Shown here: in pieces, positions 14,465 through 20,712 of the stretch
Position numbering within the stretch: the first letter of the stretch is position 1
Layout of the letters: every line of letters starts with the position of its first letter
Assembly (NCBI GenBank): GCA_001618615.1
Contig: LKHB01000186.1
Location: forward strand, 1 to 20,712
DNA: 20,712 nt
Direction: 5' to 3'
From: Fermentibacter danicus
Lineage (GTDB): Bacteria > Fermentibacterota > Fermentibacteria > Fermentibacterales > Fermentibacteraceae
Notes under the pieces: generated by a model
The model's database searches: none
The model's input: only the letters and a program-made list of their open reading frames with translations
What the model was told of the DNA's origin: nothing
Position numbers and translations under genes: made by a program

Positions 14465-15518
14465 AGGCAAGAGGCTCCTGGTCACGGGCGGAACCGGATC
14501 ACTGGGCCAGGTACTGGTGAGGAGGCTCCTCTCCGGCGAAATGGGCACGCCGGCCGCGGTCGTGGTCTTCTCGCGCGACGAGGCCAAGCAGCACTTCATG
14601 AGGATGAACTACGCCAATGCCGGGGCCGCGACCGACGAGATCATCTACGACAACTCCCGGCGCATCCTGGAGTTCAGGATCGGCGACGTCAGAGACTTCC
14701 ACTCCGTGGCTTCGGCTCTCAAGGGTGTGGACGTCGTGTTCAACGCCGCCGCACTGAAGCAGGTTCCTACATGTGAATACTTCCCCTTCGAGGCCGTGCG
14801 GACCAACATAGAGGGCCCCGAAAACATCGTCCGCGCGATTCAGGAACTTGGCCTGCCGGTAGGGACGGTCGTCGGCATTTCCACTGACAAGGCGTGCAAA
14901 CCCGTGAATGTGATGGGCATGACCAAGGCCATACAGGAGCGTGTGTTCCAGCAGGCCAACATGCGCTGTCCATCGACCAGATTCGTCTGCGTCCGTTACG
15001 GCAACGTCCTGGCCTCCAGGGGATCCGTGATTCCTCTCTTCCTCGAACAGATCAGGACCGGGGGCCCCGTCACCATAACAACCCGGGACATGACCCGCTT
15101 TCTACTGAGCCTGGACGACGCCGTGGACACGGTGTTCGCCGCTGTGAAGGAAGCACTGCCGGGAGAGACCTGGATTCCCAGGGCTCCTTCGGCGAGAATG
15201 GTGGACCTTGCGGAAATCCTGATCGGCGACAGGAGTATCGGGATGGTTACAACGGGCATCAGGCCCGGTGAGAAGATCCACGAGATACTCGTCTCCGAGG
15301 AGGAGGCCTTCAGAACCTGTGTGAAGAGCGACAGGTTCTACGCCATCGGCTCCATCCTGCCCGAGGTCAGGCGGGGCGCCGAGGGCGGCGAACTCATAGG
15401 GAGAGAGTACAGCTCCGCCGGGTCCTTGATCGGACGCGATGCGCTCGGTGTACTGCTTTCAAGGAACGGGCTGATGCCGGACCAGGTCGATACGGCAGGC
15501 GGGGAGCTCCTTAGATGA
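14451..15518 (+). CDS. fnlA: UDP-GlcNAc 4,6-dehydratase/5-epimerase, FnlA/WbjB/CapE type
   Basis: A 355-residue SDR of the inverting UDP-GlcNAc 4,6-dehydratase group, which makes UDP-2-acetamido-2,6-dideoxy-L-hexos-4-ulose. RLLVTGGTGSLGQ (8-20) is the nucleotide site. NAAALKQVPTCEYFPFEAV at 98-116 and ISTDK (143-147) follow. VMGMTKA (154-160) gives an MxxxK pair (M155, K159) in place of YxxxK, as in the FlaA1/WbjB/CapE group. RYGNVLASRGSVIPLF (182-197) is also characteristic. The start ATG at 14451 has GGAG 8 bases before it and overlaps the upstream stop. The last bases overlap the next gene as ATGA. A PseB role (pseudaminic acid) is the alternative, but the adjacent reductase and 2-epimerase favour a 2,6-dideoxy-L-HexNAc product. 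Confidence 0.85.
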   Translation: MGCLEGKRLLVTGGTGSLGQVLVRRLLSGEMGTPAAVVVFSRDEAKQHFMRMNYANAGAATDEIIYDNSRRILEFRIGDVRDFHSVASALKGVDVVFNAAALKQVPTCEYFPFEAVRTNIEGPENIVRAIQELGLPVGTVVGISTDKACKPVNVMGMTKAIQERVFQQANMRCPSTRFVCVRYGNVLASRGSVIPLFLEQIRTGGPVTITTRDMTRFLLSLDDAVDTVFAAVKEALPGETWIPRAPSARMVDLAEILIGDRSIGMVTTGIRPGEKIHEILVSEEEAFRTCVKSDRFYAIGSILPEVRRGAEGGELIGREYSSAGSLIGRDALGVLLSRNGLMPDQVDTAGGELLR

Positions 15519-16445
15519 AGCTCGTAACTGTTCTCGGAACCCGTCCTGAGATAATCCGGCTCTCCATTCTGATAGGAAAGCTCGACGGCCTCTGCAGCCA
15601 CACGATCGTCCACACCGGCCAGAACAGCGATCCCGCCCTCAGCGACGTGTTCTTCGCGGAGCTGGGCGTCAGGCGGCCGGACGTCTTCCTCGGCGTCGAC
15701 ATCTCCAGCCCCGGCAGGCAGATCGGGGGCGTGCTGGAGGGCTGCGAGCGGGTCTTCAGAGAGAAGAAGCCGGACAGAGTGCTGGTACTCGGGGACACGA
15801 ACAGCGCCCTGTCCGTGATCATGGCCAAGCGGATGGGGATACCGGTCTTCCACATGGAGGCAGGCAACCGCTGTTTCGACGACAGGGTTCCAGAGGAGGT
15901 CAACCGTCGCATAGTGGATTCCTGCAGCGATGTCCTGATGCCCTACACGGAGAGGAGCAGAACGAACCTCCTGAGGGAGGGATACCGCCCGCAGAGGATC
16001 CTCGTCACCGGGAACCCCATCAACGAGATACTCGAGCGCCACCGCAGCGCGATCGACTCGTCTGCGGCGCTCGACAGACTTGGTCTTCAACCCGGCGGCT
16101 ATTTCCTGGTGACCGCACACAGAGCCGAGAACGTCGACCTTGAACCCAGNNCTCGAGAAGAACGCCCGTTGCGTCCTTTCGGACAGCGGCACGGTTCAGG
16201 AGGAGTGCTGCATTCTCCGGGTGCCCAACGTCACCCTCAGGGACGTGACGGAGAGGCCTGAGACGGTCGAGTGCGGAAGCAACATCCTGGCAGGCGTCGA
16301 GCCTCCGGATGTAGCGAGATGCGTCGCGGCCGCCCTCGCCCGGAAACCAGACTGGACACCTCCTCCGGAATACATGGTGGAGGATGTCTCCGGCACGGTG
16401 GCGTCCATACTGATGTCCCGCCTGGAACCCGCTCCTCCAGGCTGA
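15515..16445 (+). CDS. wecB: Non-hydrolysing UDP-HexNAc 2-epimerase, FnlC/QnlB/WbjD type (interrupted by a gap)
   Basis: This matches the WecB family of UDP-HexNAc 2-epimerases. GTRPE is at residues 8-12, HTGQN at 33-37, GDTNS at 93-97, HMEAGNRCFDDRVPEEVNRR at 113-132, VTGNPINE at about 164-171 and TAHRAEN at 200-206. The HMEAGNRCFD wording is typical of the FnlC/WbjD/CapG subgroup rather than classical WecB, which suggests action on UDP-L-RhaNAc or UDP-L-PneNAc rather than UDP-GlcNAc. A gap at 16150-16151 removes about 60 residues. Beyond it, in another frame, are the conserved LSDSGTVQEE and TERPETVECGSNILAG and the C-terminus. ATG at 15515 has GGGGAG upstream and an ATGA overlap with the dehydratase stop. 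It is the last enzyme of the nucleotide-sugar set; the polymerase gene begins 4 bases after its stop. Confidence 0.87.
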
Positions 16446-16449
16446 CGGT

Positions 16450-17586
16450 TTGTCCGCGCTCCTCACATACGCACTGACGGCGCTTGGAGTCCTGCTTGCC
16501 GTCACGTCGCTGGTTTCAGCCCGCTCGAGGCTCATCCTGTTCTATATCCTGATGTTCATGACCATGGGAGGGCTGCAGATAGAGCTACCACTGCTCGGGT
16601 CCGGCATGAGGTCTGCTCTCGCCCTGCTGCTGCTGGCAGTCTCCTGGAGGACGGTTGCGACCACCATCGCCTGGCTTCGTACAACGCGGATACTGACACC
16701 GATGATCGCGCTTGCCGCCTACCTGCTCGTCTCAAACCTCGTCATCAGCACGAACCCGTCCTTAAAGACCTCCTTCGAGAATGCCGGCAACTTCATTTTC
16801 TTCCTTATATGCGTCGCCTTCCTCATGTCCGGTACGGACAGACAGGTAAAGTGGCTTCTCATAGTGACGGCTCTCGGTCTTCTGTCCAACATCCTCGCCT
16901 ACACCCCCCGCTGGATTCCTTTCATGAGCGACACTACGGTCTTCGGTCCGGTCCCCCACTACCAGGAGCCCGCCAGCAGCGGATTGATNNGCCGCCTACA
17001 TCGTCGTCCTCGCGCTTTACAGACGGAAGATCTGGTGGGCGCTGTCGCTGCTCGCCCTGGGAGCGCTCGTTTTCACGATGCTGCCCGAGAACGAACAGAC
17101 CGATAGGATGGTCGACCGCATCCAGCAGCTCTCGGTGGCGGCCAGGACCGGCACGCTTCATGAGAATCCCGACGCCGGGATGAGGCTGGAGAACGTCAGG
17201 ATCGCTCTGACTGGCTTCATGGAGAAGCCCGTCTTCGGCTGGGGTATAGGCTCATGGCACAGCTACAGGCAGGAGAGCACGGGCAGGCTGGGATACATCC
17301 TCTCGGCGCACAGCGGATGGGCGCTGCTTCTTTTCGAGACGGGCGTGGTCGGCGCAATTCTCTACTTGCTGTTCTTGATCAGGTGTCTGAAGGGTCTCAA
17401 GCTGAGTTTCACAGGCGACCTGGCCGGTGACGTCGGCTACATAGCATTCCTTGGCGTAACGGCGTTAATGCTCGTCAGTCTGGGGGGCGACACCCTGCTC
17501 AAAAGAGGGATCTTCACCTACTTCAGCTTCGGGGCCTACGCCAGATGTGCAGCGATCAGGAAGATGACATGGGAACGCGCAGGGTN
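16450..17586 (+). CDS. wzy: Wzy-like O-antigen polymerase/ligase (two gaps)
   Basis: A multi-spanning membrane protein with the Wzy_C (O-antigen ligase/polymerase) signature. The TTG start at 16450 follows the epimerase stop by 4 bases. At least six hydrophobic segments precede the gap at 16988-16989, for example LLTYALTALGVLLAVTSLV and ILTPMIALAAYLLVSNLVIS. After the gap, in another frame, two more segments (AAYIVVLALY; ALSLLALGALVFTML) lead to a large periplasmic loop. That loop carries RLENVRIALTGFMEKPVFGW, GIGSWHSY and AHSGWALLLFETGVVGAILY, the conserved signature of the family. The last visible residues are RKMTWERAG, and the stop is lost in the gap at 17586-17587. It would polymerise repeat units outside the inner membrane or transfer them to a lipid anchor; sequence alone cannot separate the two. 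Confidence 0.82.
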
Positions 17587-18768
17587 NCATGGTCGGCCTG
17601 GACCATCGACCCCGATTCGCACGGTTATCTCGCCCTCGCCTCCGACCTCTCGGACGGCGTGCAGGACAGCGCCTCGACCCGGACTCCAGGATACCCGGTC
17701 TTCCTCGCGGCAACCGGAGCTGCATCGGGGAGCACACTCCCGGCAGTGATACTCCAGCAGCTCGTGGACGTCGCTACTGCTGCGATAGCCGGTCTCATGG
17801 CAGGTAGATCGGGCGGCAATCGATGGTGGACTGCATCCCTCGCATATCTCCTCATGCCGGCTCCGGCCGTCTATTCGTCCCGGATACTCCCGGACTGCAT
17901 TCTGGCTCTCGTCTGTGCGGTGACCTGTCTCGTCTGGCTGTCAGCAGGCGGAAGGAGCGGAATGAGGGTTCTCGTCGCCGCATGCGGGATGATAGGACTG
18001 CTGCTCTCGGCCGGAACCCTTGTCAAACCCGCGCTGATGTTCGCCTCTGTCGTGTATGCGATCCTCGTTCTCGCGAACCGTGAGGTCGCCCTCCGTGGCC
18101 GTGCGCTGGCAGTCGCCGTCCTATTGGCGACCTCCTCTGCCGGACCTCTTGCCTTGCGCTTCCACAACAGGGTTTCTTTCGGGCTGGATGCAATCTCGGC
18201 GCAGGACGGATACGAGCAGGCCGGGAGGGTCTGGGTTCTCACCGGAAGGGCGACACAGCTCGAGTTCCTCACCGAGGTGAAGGACAGCGTTGACCTTATG
18301 GCAACGGTCGATGGCACGGTGGACTTCGGGCTCAGGAACCGGATCTACAGGGAGATGGCCCTTTCGGAGTTTTCGGAACACCCCGCCGAGGTTCTGGTGC
18401 CACATGTCACGAGCTGGCCCAGGTTTTTCTCTACAGGTATCGGGGGCACTCTGAGGTACATGGGACTTCCTCCGAATAGTCCCCTCTCGCTTCCGCTCAA
18501 GGCGGCTGGAGCGCTCCTCTATCTGTCCATGCCGGTCGGATTGATACTCGGCGCTCTCTCGAAGAGGATCAGGAGCAGTATAGGCCCGCTGCTCGCCCTG
18601 GCCGGCGCCTGGATGGCCGTCATGGCTCTGGTCCACGGGCCCCTTGCAGGCCCACGCTACGGGCTCACCTTCTTCCCGGTTCTCTGTGCGGCGGCGACGG
18701 CTTCGCTCTGGCTCCTCTTCCGGAGGAAGGAGATTGCGGCCGGGACGAACGGGACCAGCGCCCAGTAG
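17569..18768 (+). CDS. GT39-like integral membrane glycosyltransferase (gap near N-terminus)
   Basis: A polytopic membrane protein resembling the PMT/ArnT group (GT39, PMT_2), which transfers sugars from polyprenyl phosphate outside the membrane. MGTRR precedes the gap at 17586-17587. The sequence resumes with IDPDSHGYLALASDLSDG and STRTPGYPVFLAATGAA, the usual first-loop Asp region and RTPGYP motif of these proteins. Hydrophobic segments follow (LLMPAPAVYSSRILPDCILA, VYAILVLANREVALRG, AVAVLLATSSAGPLALRF), then a large loop (DGYEQAGRVWVLTGRAT) and further C-terminal segments. About 35 N-terminal residues are missing by comparison with the paralogue at 18657-19964. The ATG at 17569 is within the end of the polymerase gene. 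Its last 112 bases are antisense to the end of that paralogue. Family-level confidence is good; sugar and lipid donor are unknown. Confidence 0.78.
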   Translation: MGTRRXXWSAWTIDPDSHGYLALASDLSDGVQDSASTRTPGYPVFLAATGAASGSTLPAVILQQLVDVATAAIAGLMAGRSGGNRWWTASLAYLLMPAPAVYSSRILPDCILALVCAVTCLVWLSAGGRSGMRVLVAACGMIGLLLSAGTLVKPALMFASVVYAILVLANREVALRGRALAVAVLLATSSAGPLALRFHNRVSFGLDAISAQDGYEQAGRVWVLTGRATQLEFLTEVKDSVDLMATVDGTVDFGLRNRIYREMALSEFSEHPAEVLVPHVTSWPRFFSTGIGGTLRYMGLPPNSPLSLPLKAAGALLYLSMPVGLILGALSKRIRSSIGPLLALAGAWMAVMALVHGPLAGPRYGLTFFPVLCAAATASLWLLFRRKEIAAGTNGTSAQ

Positions 18769-19964
18769 AACATGAGCCCGTATCTGAAGGAAGCGATCGG
18801 CCCTATCACAGGCACCGAGTAGAGGAACCAGGCCAGGCCCAGCCAGAATAGCTCTCCCAGCGAGGAGCGAAGCCTGCGCGAGATGATCGCTGCAAGGAGG
18901 GCGATTCCGGTTGGAAGCTGGAGTAGCGTCGTGGGGATGGAATAGGCGGGCGGTTTCCTGTCGTGTGGGGTCAGGCCGAGGTATGGGCTGTGCGCGTCGA
19001 GGTTCACGAAGAACTTGGGCCAGCGGCTGAGATGGAAATACAGGACTCTAAGAGGGTTGGACAGAGCAGCCTCTCTCGACACGGCCCTGAAGAGACTGTC
19101 CCTCATCCGGTAGTCCATGACTCCATCTGAGGAGCAGAGCGCCTCCAGGCTGTCCCTGAAGATCCAGAACCTCTCGCCCTCCTCAAGCCCCCTGTAGCCG
19201 GAAGTAACAACCATCCTGCCCATGGGTTCGAGCGCATCCTGGGTCGTCATGCCCGGCATGCCGAACGACTCTTCGTTGTGAGCCCTCATAGTCAGGTACG
19301 AGGCTGCGAGGGGCACCGTCAGGACCGCGGCAAAGATCGCCCTCCTCGCCTTTCCCGGCCCCGGCACGGCGGCCAGGGCCATATAGACCGCTGGAGAGTA
19401 GAGTACGACGGGCTTTAGCATCAGTCCCACCGCCATGCACAATCCGCCCAGGAGCCCCGCGAGGGCGGCCCCCTTTGCGCTCCCGCCCCTCCAGACCTTT
19501 GTCCACAGGAGGCCCGAGAGCGCGATCATCATGGAGACATATACGTCGGGAATCAAATAGGACGAGTAGATGATCCCCGATGGGAGGCAGAGGTAGAAGG
19601 CCCCTGACAGGACCGCAGCCGTTGCACCCAGCACCGGGGCGGCGATGGAGACGACGACAAGGGCCGTCACCAGATCGGCAACCTGCTGGAGCAGCATCGT
19701 TGCAGTCCATCTCGGCCCCGCCAGATCCATCGTCGCATTCAACAGGAGCGGATAGCCGGGAGTCCTGAAGAGGGGCTCGTCCTGCACACCGTCCCGGAGG
19801 TCTTCCGCAGCGTACAGAAAGGAGTGGGTGTCGGAGTAGAAGATCCTGCTCTCCCAGGAATCGCTTCCGGGTCTCCCGATCAAGAAAAGGGCCGCGACCC
19901 GCAGCAGGAAAACCGCCGCCAGCGCAGCCCATGCCGCCGATTCGATGCCTGCGTGACGCCTCAT
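18657..19964 (-). CDS. GT39-like integral membrane glycosyltransferase (complete paralogue)
   Basis: A 435-residue polytopic protein of the PMT/ArnT-like group. An N-terminal membrane segment (WAALAAVFLLRVAALFLIG) is followed by the first extracytoplasmic loop, with YSDTHSFLYAAEDLRDG and LFRTPGYPLLLNATMDLAG. Then come LLQQVADLVTALVVVSI, SGIIYSSYLIPDVYVSMMIA, LKPVVLYSPAVYMALAAV, a soluble loop with FGMPGMTTQDALEPMGRM, and C-terminal segments such as LLQLPTGIALLAAII. The arrangement and several motifs (DGVQD, RTPGYP, LLQQ, LKP, SRWPKFF) match the protein at 17569-18768, so the two are paralogues in opposite orientation. The start ATG at 19962-19964 has GGAG 7 bases before it and lies 37 bases after the oxidoreductase stop. 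It probably adds a lipid-phosphate-linked sugar to the glycan or lipid. Confidence 0.82.
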   Translation of the reverse strand: MRRHAGIESAAWAALAAVFLLRVAALFLIGRPGSDSWESRIFYSDTHSFLYAAEDLRDGVQDEPLFRTPGYPLLLNATMDLAGPRWTATMLLQQVADLVTALVVVSIAAPVLGATAAVLSGAFYLCLPSGIIYSSYLIPDVYVSMMIALSGLLWTKVWRGGSAKGAALAGLLGGLCMAVGLMLKPVVLYSPAVYMALAAVPGPGKARRAIFAAVLTVPLAASYLTMRAHNEESFGMPGMTTQDALEPMGRMVVTSGYRGLEEGERFWIFRDSLEALCSSDGVMDYRMRDSLFRAVSREAALSNPLRVLYFHLSRWPKFFVNLDAHSPYLGLTPHDRKPPAYSIPTTLLQLPTGIALLAAIISRRLRSSLGELFWLGLAWFLYSVPVIGPIASFRYGLMFYWALVPFVPAAISFLRKRSQSEAVAAAQRTGKKVSP

Positions 19965-20001
19965 GAGTCAGCTCCAGCATCCATCCTCGAAAGTCGCCTG
20001 G

Positions 20002-20712
20002 TCACATGCGGGTCCGCGCGGATTCGTCGTCCGGTTTCACGGCCCCGGATTCCTTCAGGATCGAGGCGACTGCCTNNAGCGCCGGGAAGGATTCGAGGGA
20101 GGCCAGCGCCTTCGCGGTCGCCTCCTTGTAGTCGATGGTCCTCAGCGGATAGGTGTTCTCCCGGTCTAACACGCGCCAGTCCCGAACGGCTTCCGGCCGG
20201 ATCAGGCCGAACCCGGACAGGCCCGCGACGGCCATTTCCAGGAGTTCTTCCCCGGCGGCCGACGCGATCCTGTCTTTCCCGGTCGTGGTGAACTCCACGC
20301 AGAGAGAGGTTCTGCCCTCGGGGGACATGAGCGGGCTCATGTTCCTCGGCTCGCTGATTCTATTGAATGCGGTCCTGTCGTCGGCGAAGTAGACCCATGG
20401 CGTGGTGCCGAAGACACTTTCCTGGTCGAGCGTCACGAGGAGAAACCGTGTGGAGATGTAAACCAGGCCGGGGTCGGGCAGATCCAGCATTCTGCAGAGT
20501 TCCGTCAGGGAGATGCTGGAAAACACTAAGTCGAAGCGGTATTCCGAGGATGGGGTGGAGACCCTCATTCCGCCGCCGTCCCGGGACAGCCCGGTCACGG
20601 GTTCGCCCGCATGCAGCGTGAACCTCGGGTCCGAGAGGCATGGCGACAGCAGGGCGTCGATGACGGTTCCGCTGCCGTGGTCGGGATAGACGCATCTCGA
20701 GTTGAGGAACGG
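20002..20712 (-). CDS. FAD-dependent amine oxidase/HemY-like oxidoreductase (5' truncated by window, gap near 3' end)
   Basis: The frame is open from the right edge of the window, adding 38 residues (PFLNSRCVYPDHGSGTVIDA and onward) before the GTG at 20598. It matches the C-terminal two thirds of FAD-dependent oxidoreductases of the amine oxidase/protoporphyrinogen oxidase-like group, which recur in surface-polysaccharide loci. The segments are YPDHGSGTVIDALLSP, DLVFSSISLTELCRML, TPWVYFADDRTAFNRISEP, MSPEGRTSLCVEFT and NTYPLRTIDYKEA. The N-terminal Rossmann glycine motif is outside the window. A gap at 20077-20078 removes an estimated 25-30 residues where the final flavin-contacting GR-x-G segment should be. 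The same frame continues to AVASILKESGAVKP and a TGA at 20002-20004. It is unlikely to make heme here; oxidation or rearrangement of a sugar or lipid intermediate is an inference from location. Confidence 0.75.
   Translation of the reverse strand, partial: PFLNSRCVYPDHGSGTVIDALLSPCLSDPRFTLHAGEPVTGLSRDGGGMRVSTPSSEYRFDLVFSSISLTELCRMLDLPDPGLVYISTRFLLVTLDQESVFGTTPWVYFADDRTAFNRISEPRNMSPLMSPEGRTSLCVEFTTTGKDRIASAAGEELLEMAVAGLSGFGLIRPEAVRDWRVLDRENTYPLRTIDYKEATAKALASLESFPAXXAVASILKESGAVKPDDESARTRM

Noticed and set aside
17545..17749. Fusion of the Wzy-like polymerase with the GT39-like protein across the gap at 17586
   Set aside because: The two reading frames differ and belong to unrelated families. 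The polymerase stop and the N-terminus of the next protein are simply missing in the gap.
19976..20076. Alternative frame ending in a TGA that overlaps the ATG of the next gene, for the end of the FAD oxidoreductase
   Set aside because: The ATGA overlap is attractive, but codon third positions in that frame are not GC-rich, while the frame ending at 20002 has the strong GC third-position bias seen in the other genes.
1..20712. CRISPR arrays, insertion sequences, tRNA or rRNA genes
   Set aside because: No regularly spaced repeats, transposase-like proteins, terminal repeats or RNA-gene signatures were seen on either strand.

Overview
The window is a polysaccharide biosynthesis region (O-antigen, capsule or exopolysaccharide type) from a high-GC bacterium. 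Arginine is often AGG, and GTG, TTG and probably CTG serve as start codons. Nothing in the sequence fixes the phylum. The piece looks like a scaffold from an uncultured organism: nine two-N gaps (1276, 2489, 2671, 3398, 10539, 16150, 16989, 17586 and 20077) interrupt it. Wherever a family alignment or an in-window paralogue is available, real sequence is missing at the gap. The genes that look broken there are therefore assembly casualties, not pseudogenes.

Layout by strand block. 1-1176 (+): the tail of an unidentified protein, possibly a glycosyltransferase, and a DUF354 GT-B-like protein. 1177-1429: a convergent intergenic stretch with an AT-rich island. 1430-2771 (-): a CapK/PaaK-type adenylate-forming ligase. 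2822-6355 (+): a DUF362 protein and two GT4 glycosyltransferases. 6281-8477 (-): an ATP-grasp ligase and a GT4 glycosyltransferase. 8581-9897 (+): a second DUF362 protein. 9894-13408 (-): a glycosyltransferase, a Wzx-like flippase and another glycosyltransferase. 13526-18768 (+): an operon for a 2-acetamido-2,6-dideoxy-L-hexose nucleotide sugar (RmlD-like reductase, FnlA/WbjB-type dehydratase-epimerase, UDP-HexNAc 2-epimerase), then a Wzy-like polymerase/ligase and a GT39-like membrane glycosyltransferase. 18657-20712 (-): an FAD-dependent oxidoreductase (cut by the window edge) and a second GT39-like protein, paralogous to and tail-to-tail with the first.

How the genes fit together (inference): the 13.5-16.4 kb genes make UDP-L-QuiNAc or UDP-L-FucNAc. 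The GT4 enzymes build a lipid-linked repeat unit in the cytoplasm, Wzx flips it, and Wzy polymerises it or a ligase transfers it. The two GT39-like proteins probably add lipid-phosphate-linked sugars on the outer face. The CapK-like ligase and the ATP-grasp enzyme both activate carboxylates and may decorate the glycan with acyl or amino-acid groups.

The most unusual element is the pair of DUF362 proteins. They share a C-terminal motif set, and each is transcribed divergently from a carboxylate-activating enzyme: DUF362/CapK around 2.8 kb and DUF362/ATP-grasp around 8.5 kb. The second pair is separated by a perfect 9-bp inverted repeat. This is the best candidate for an undescribed glycan-modification module. 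No RNA genes, CRISPR arrays, insertion sequences or phage genes were seen.
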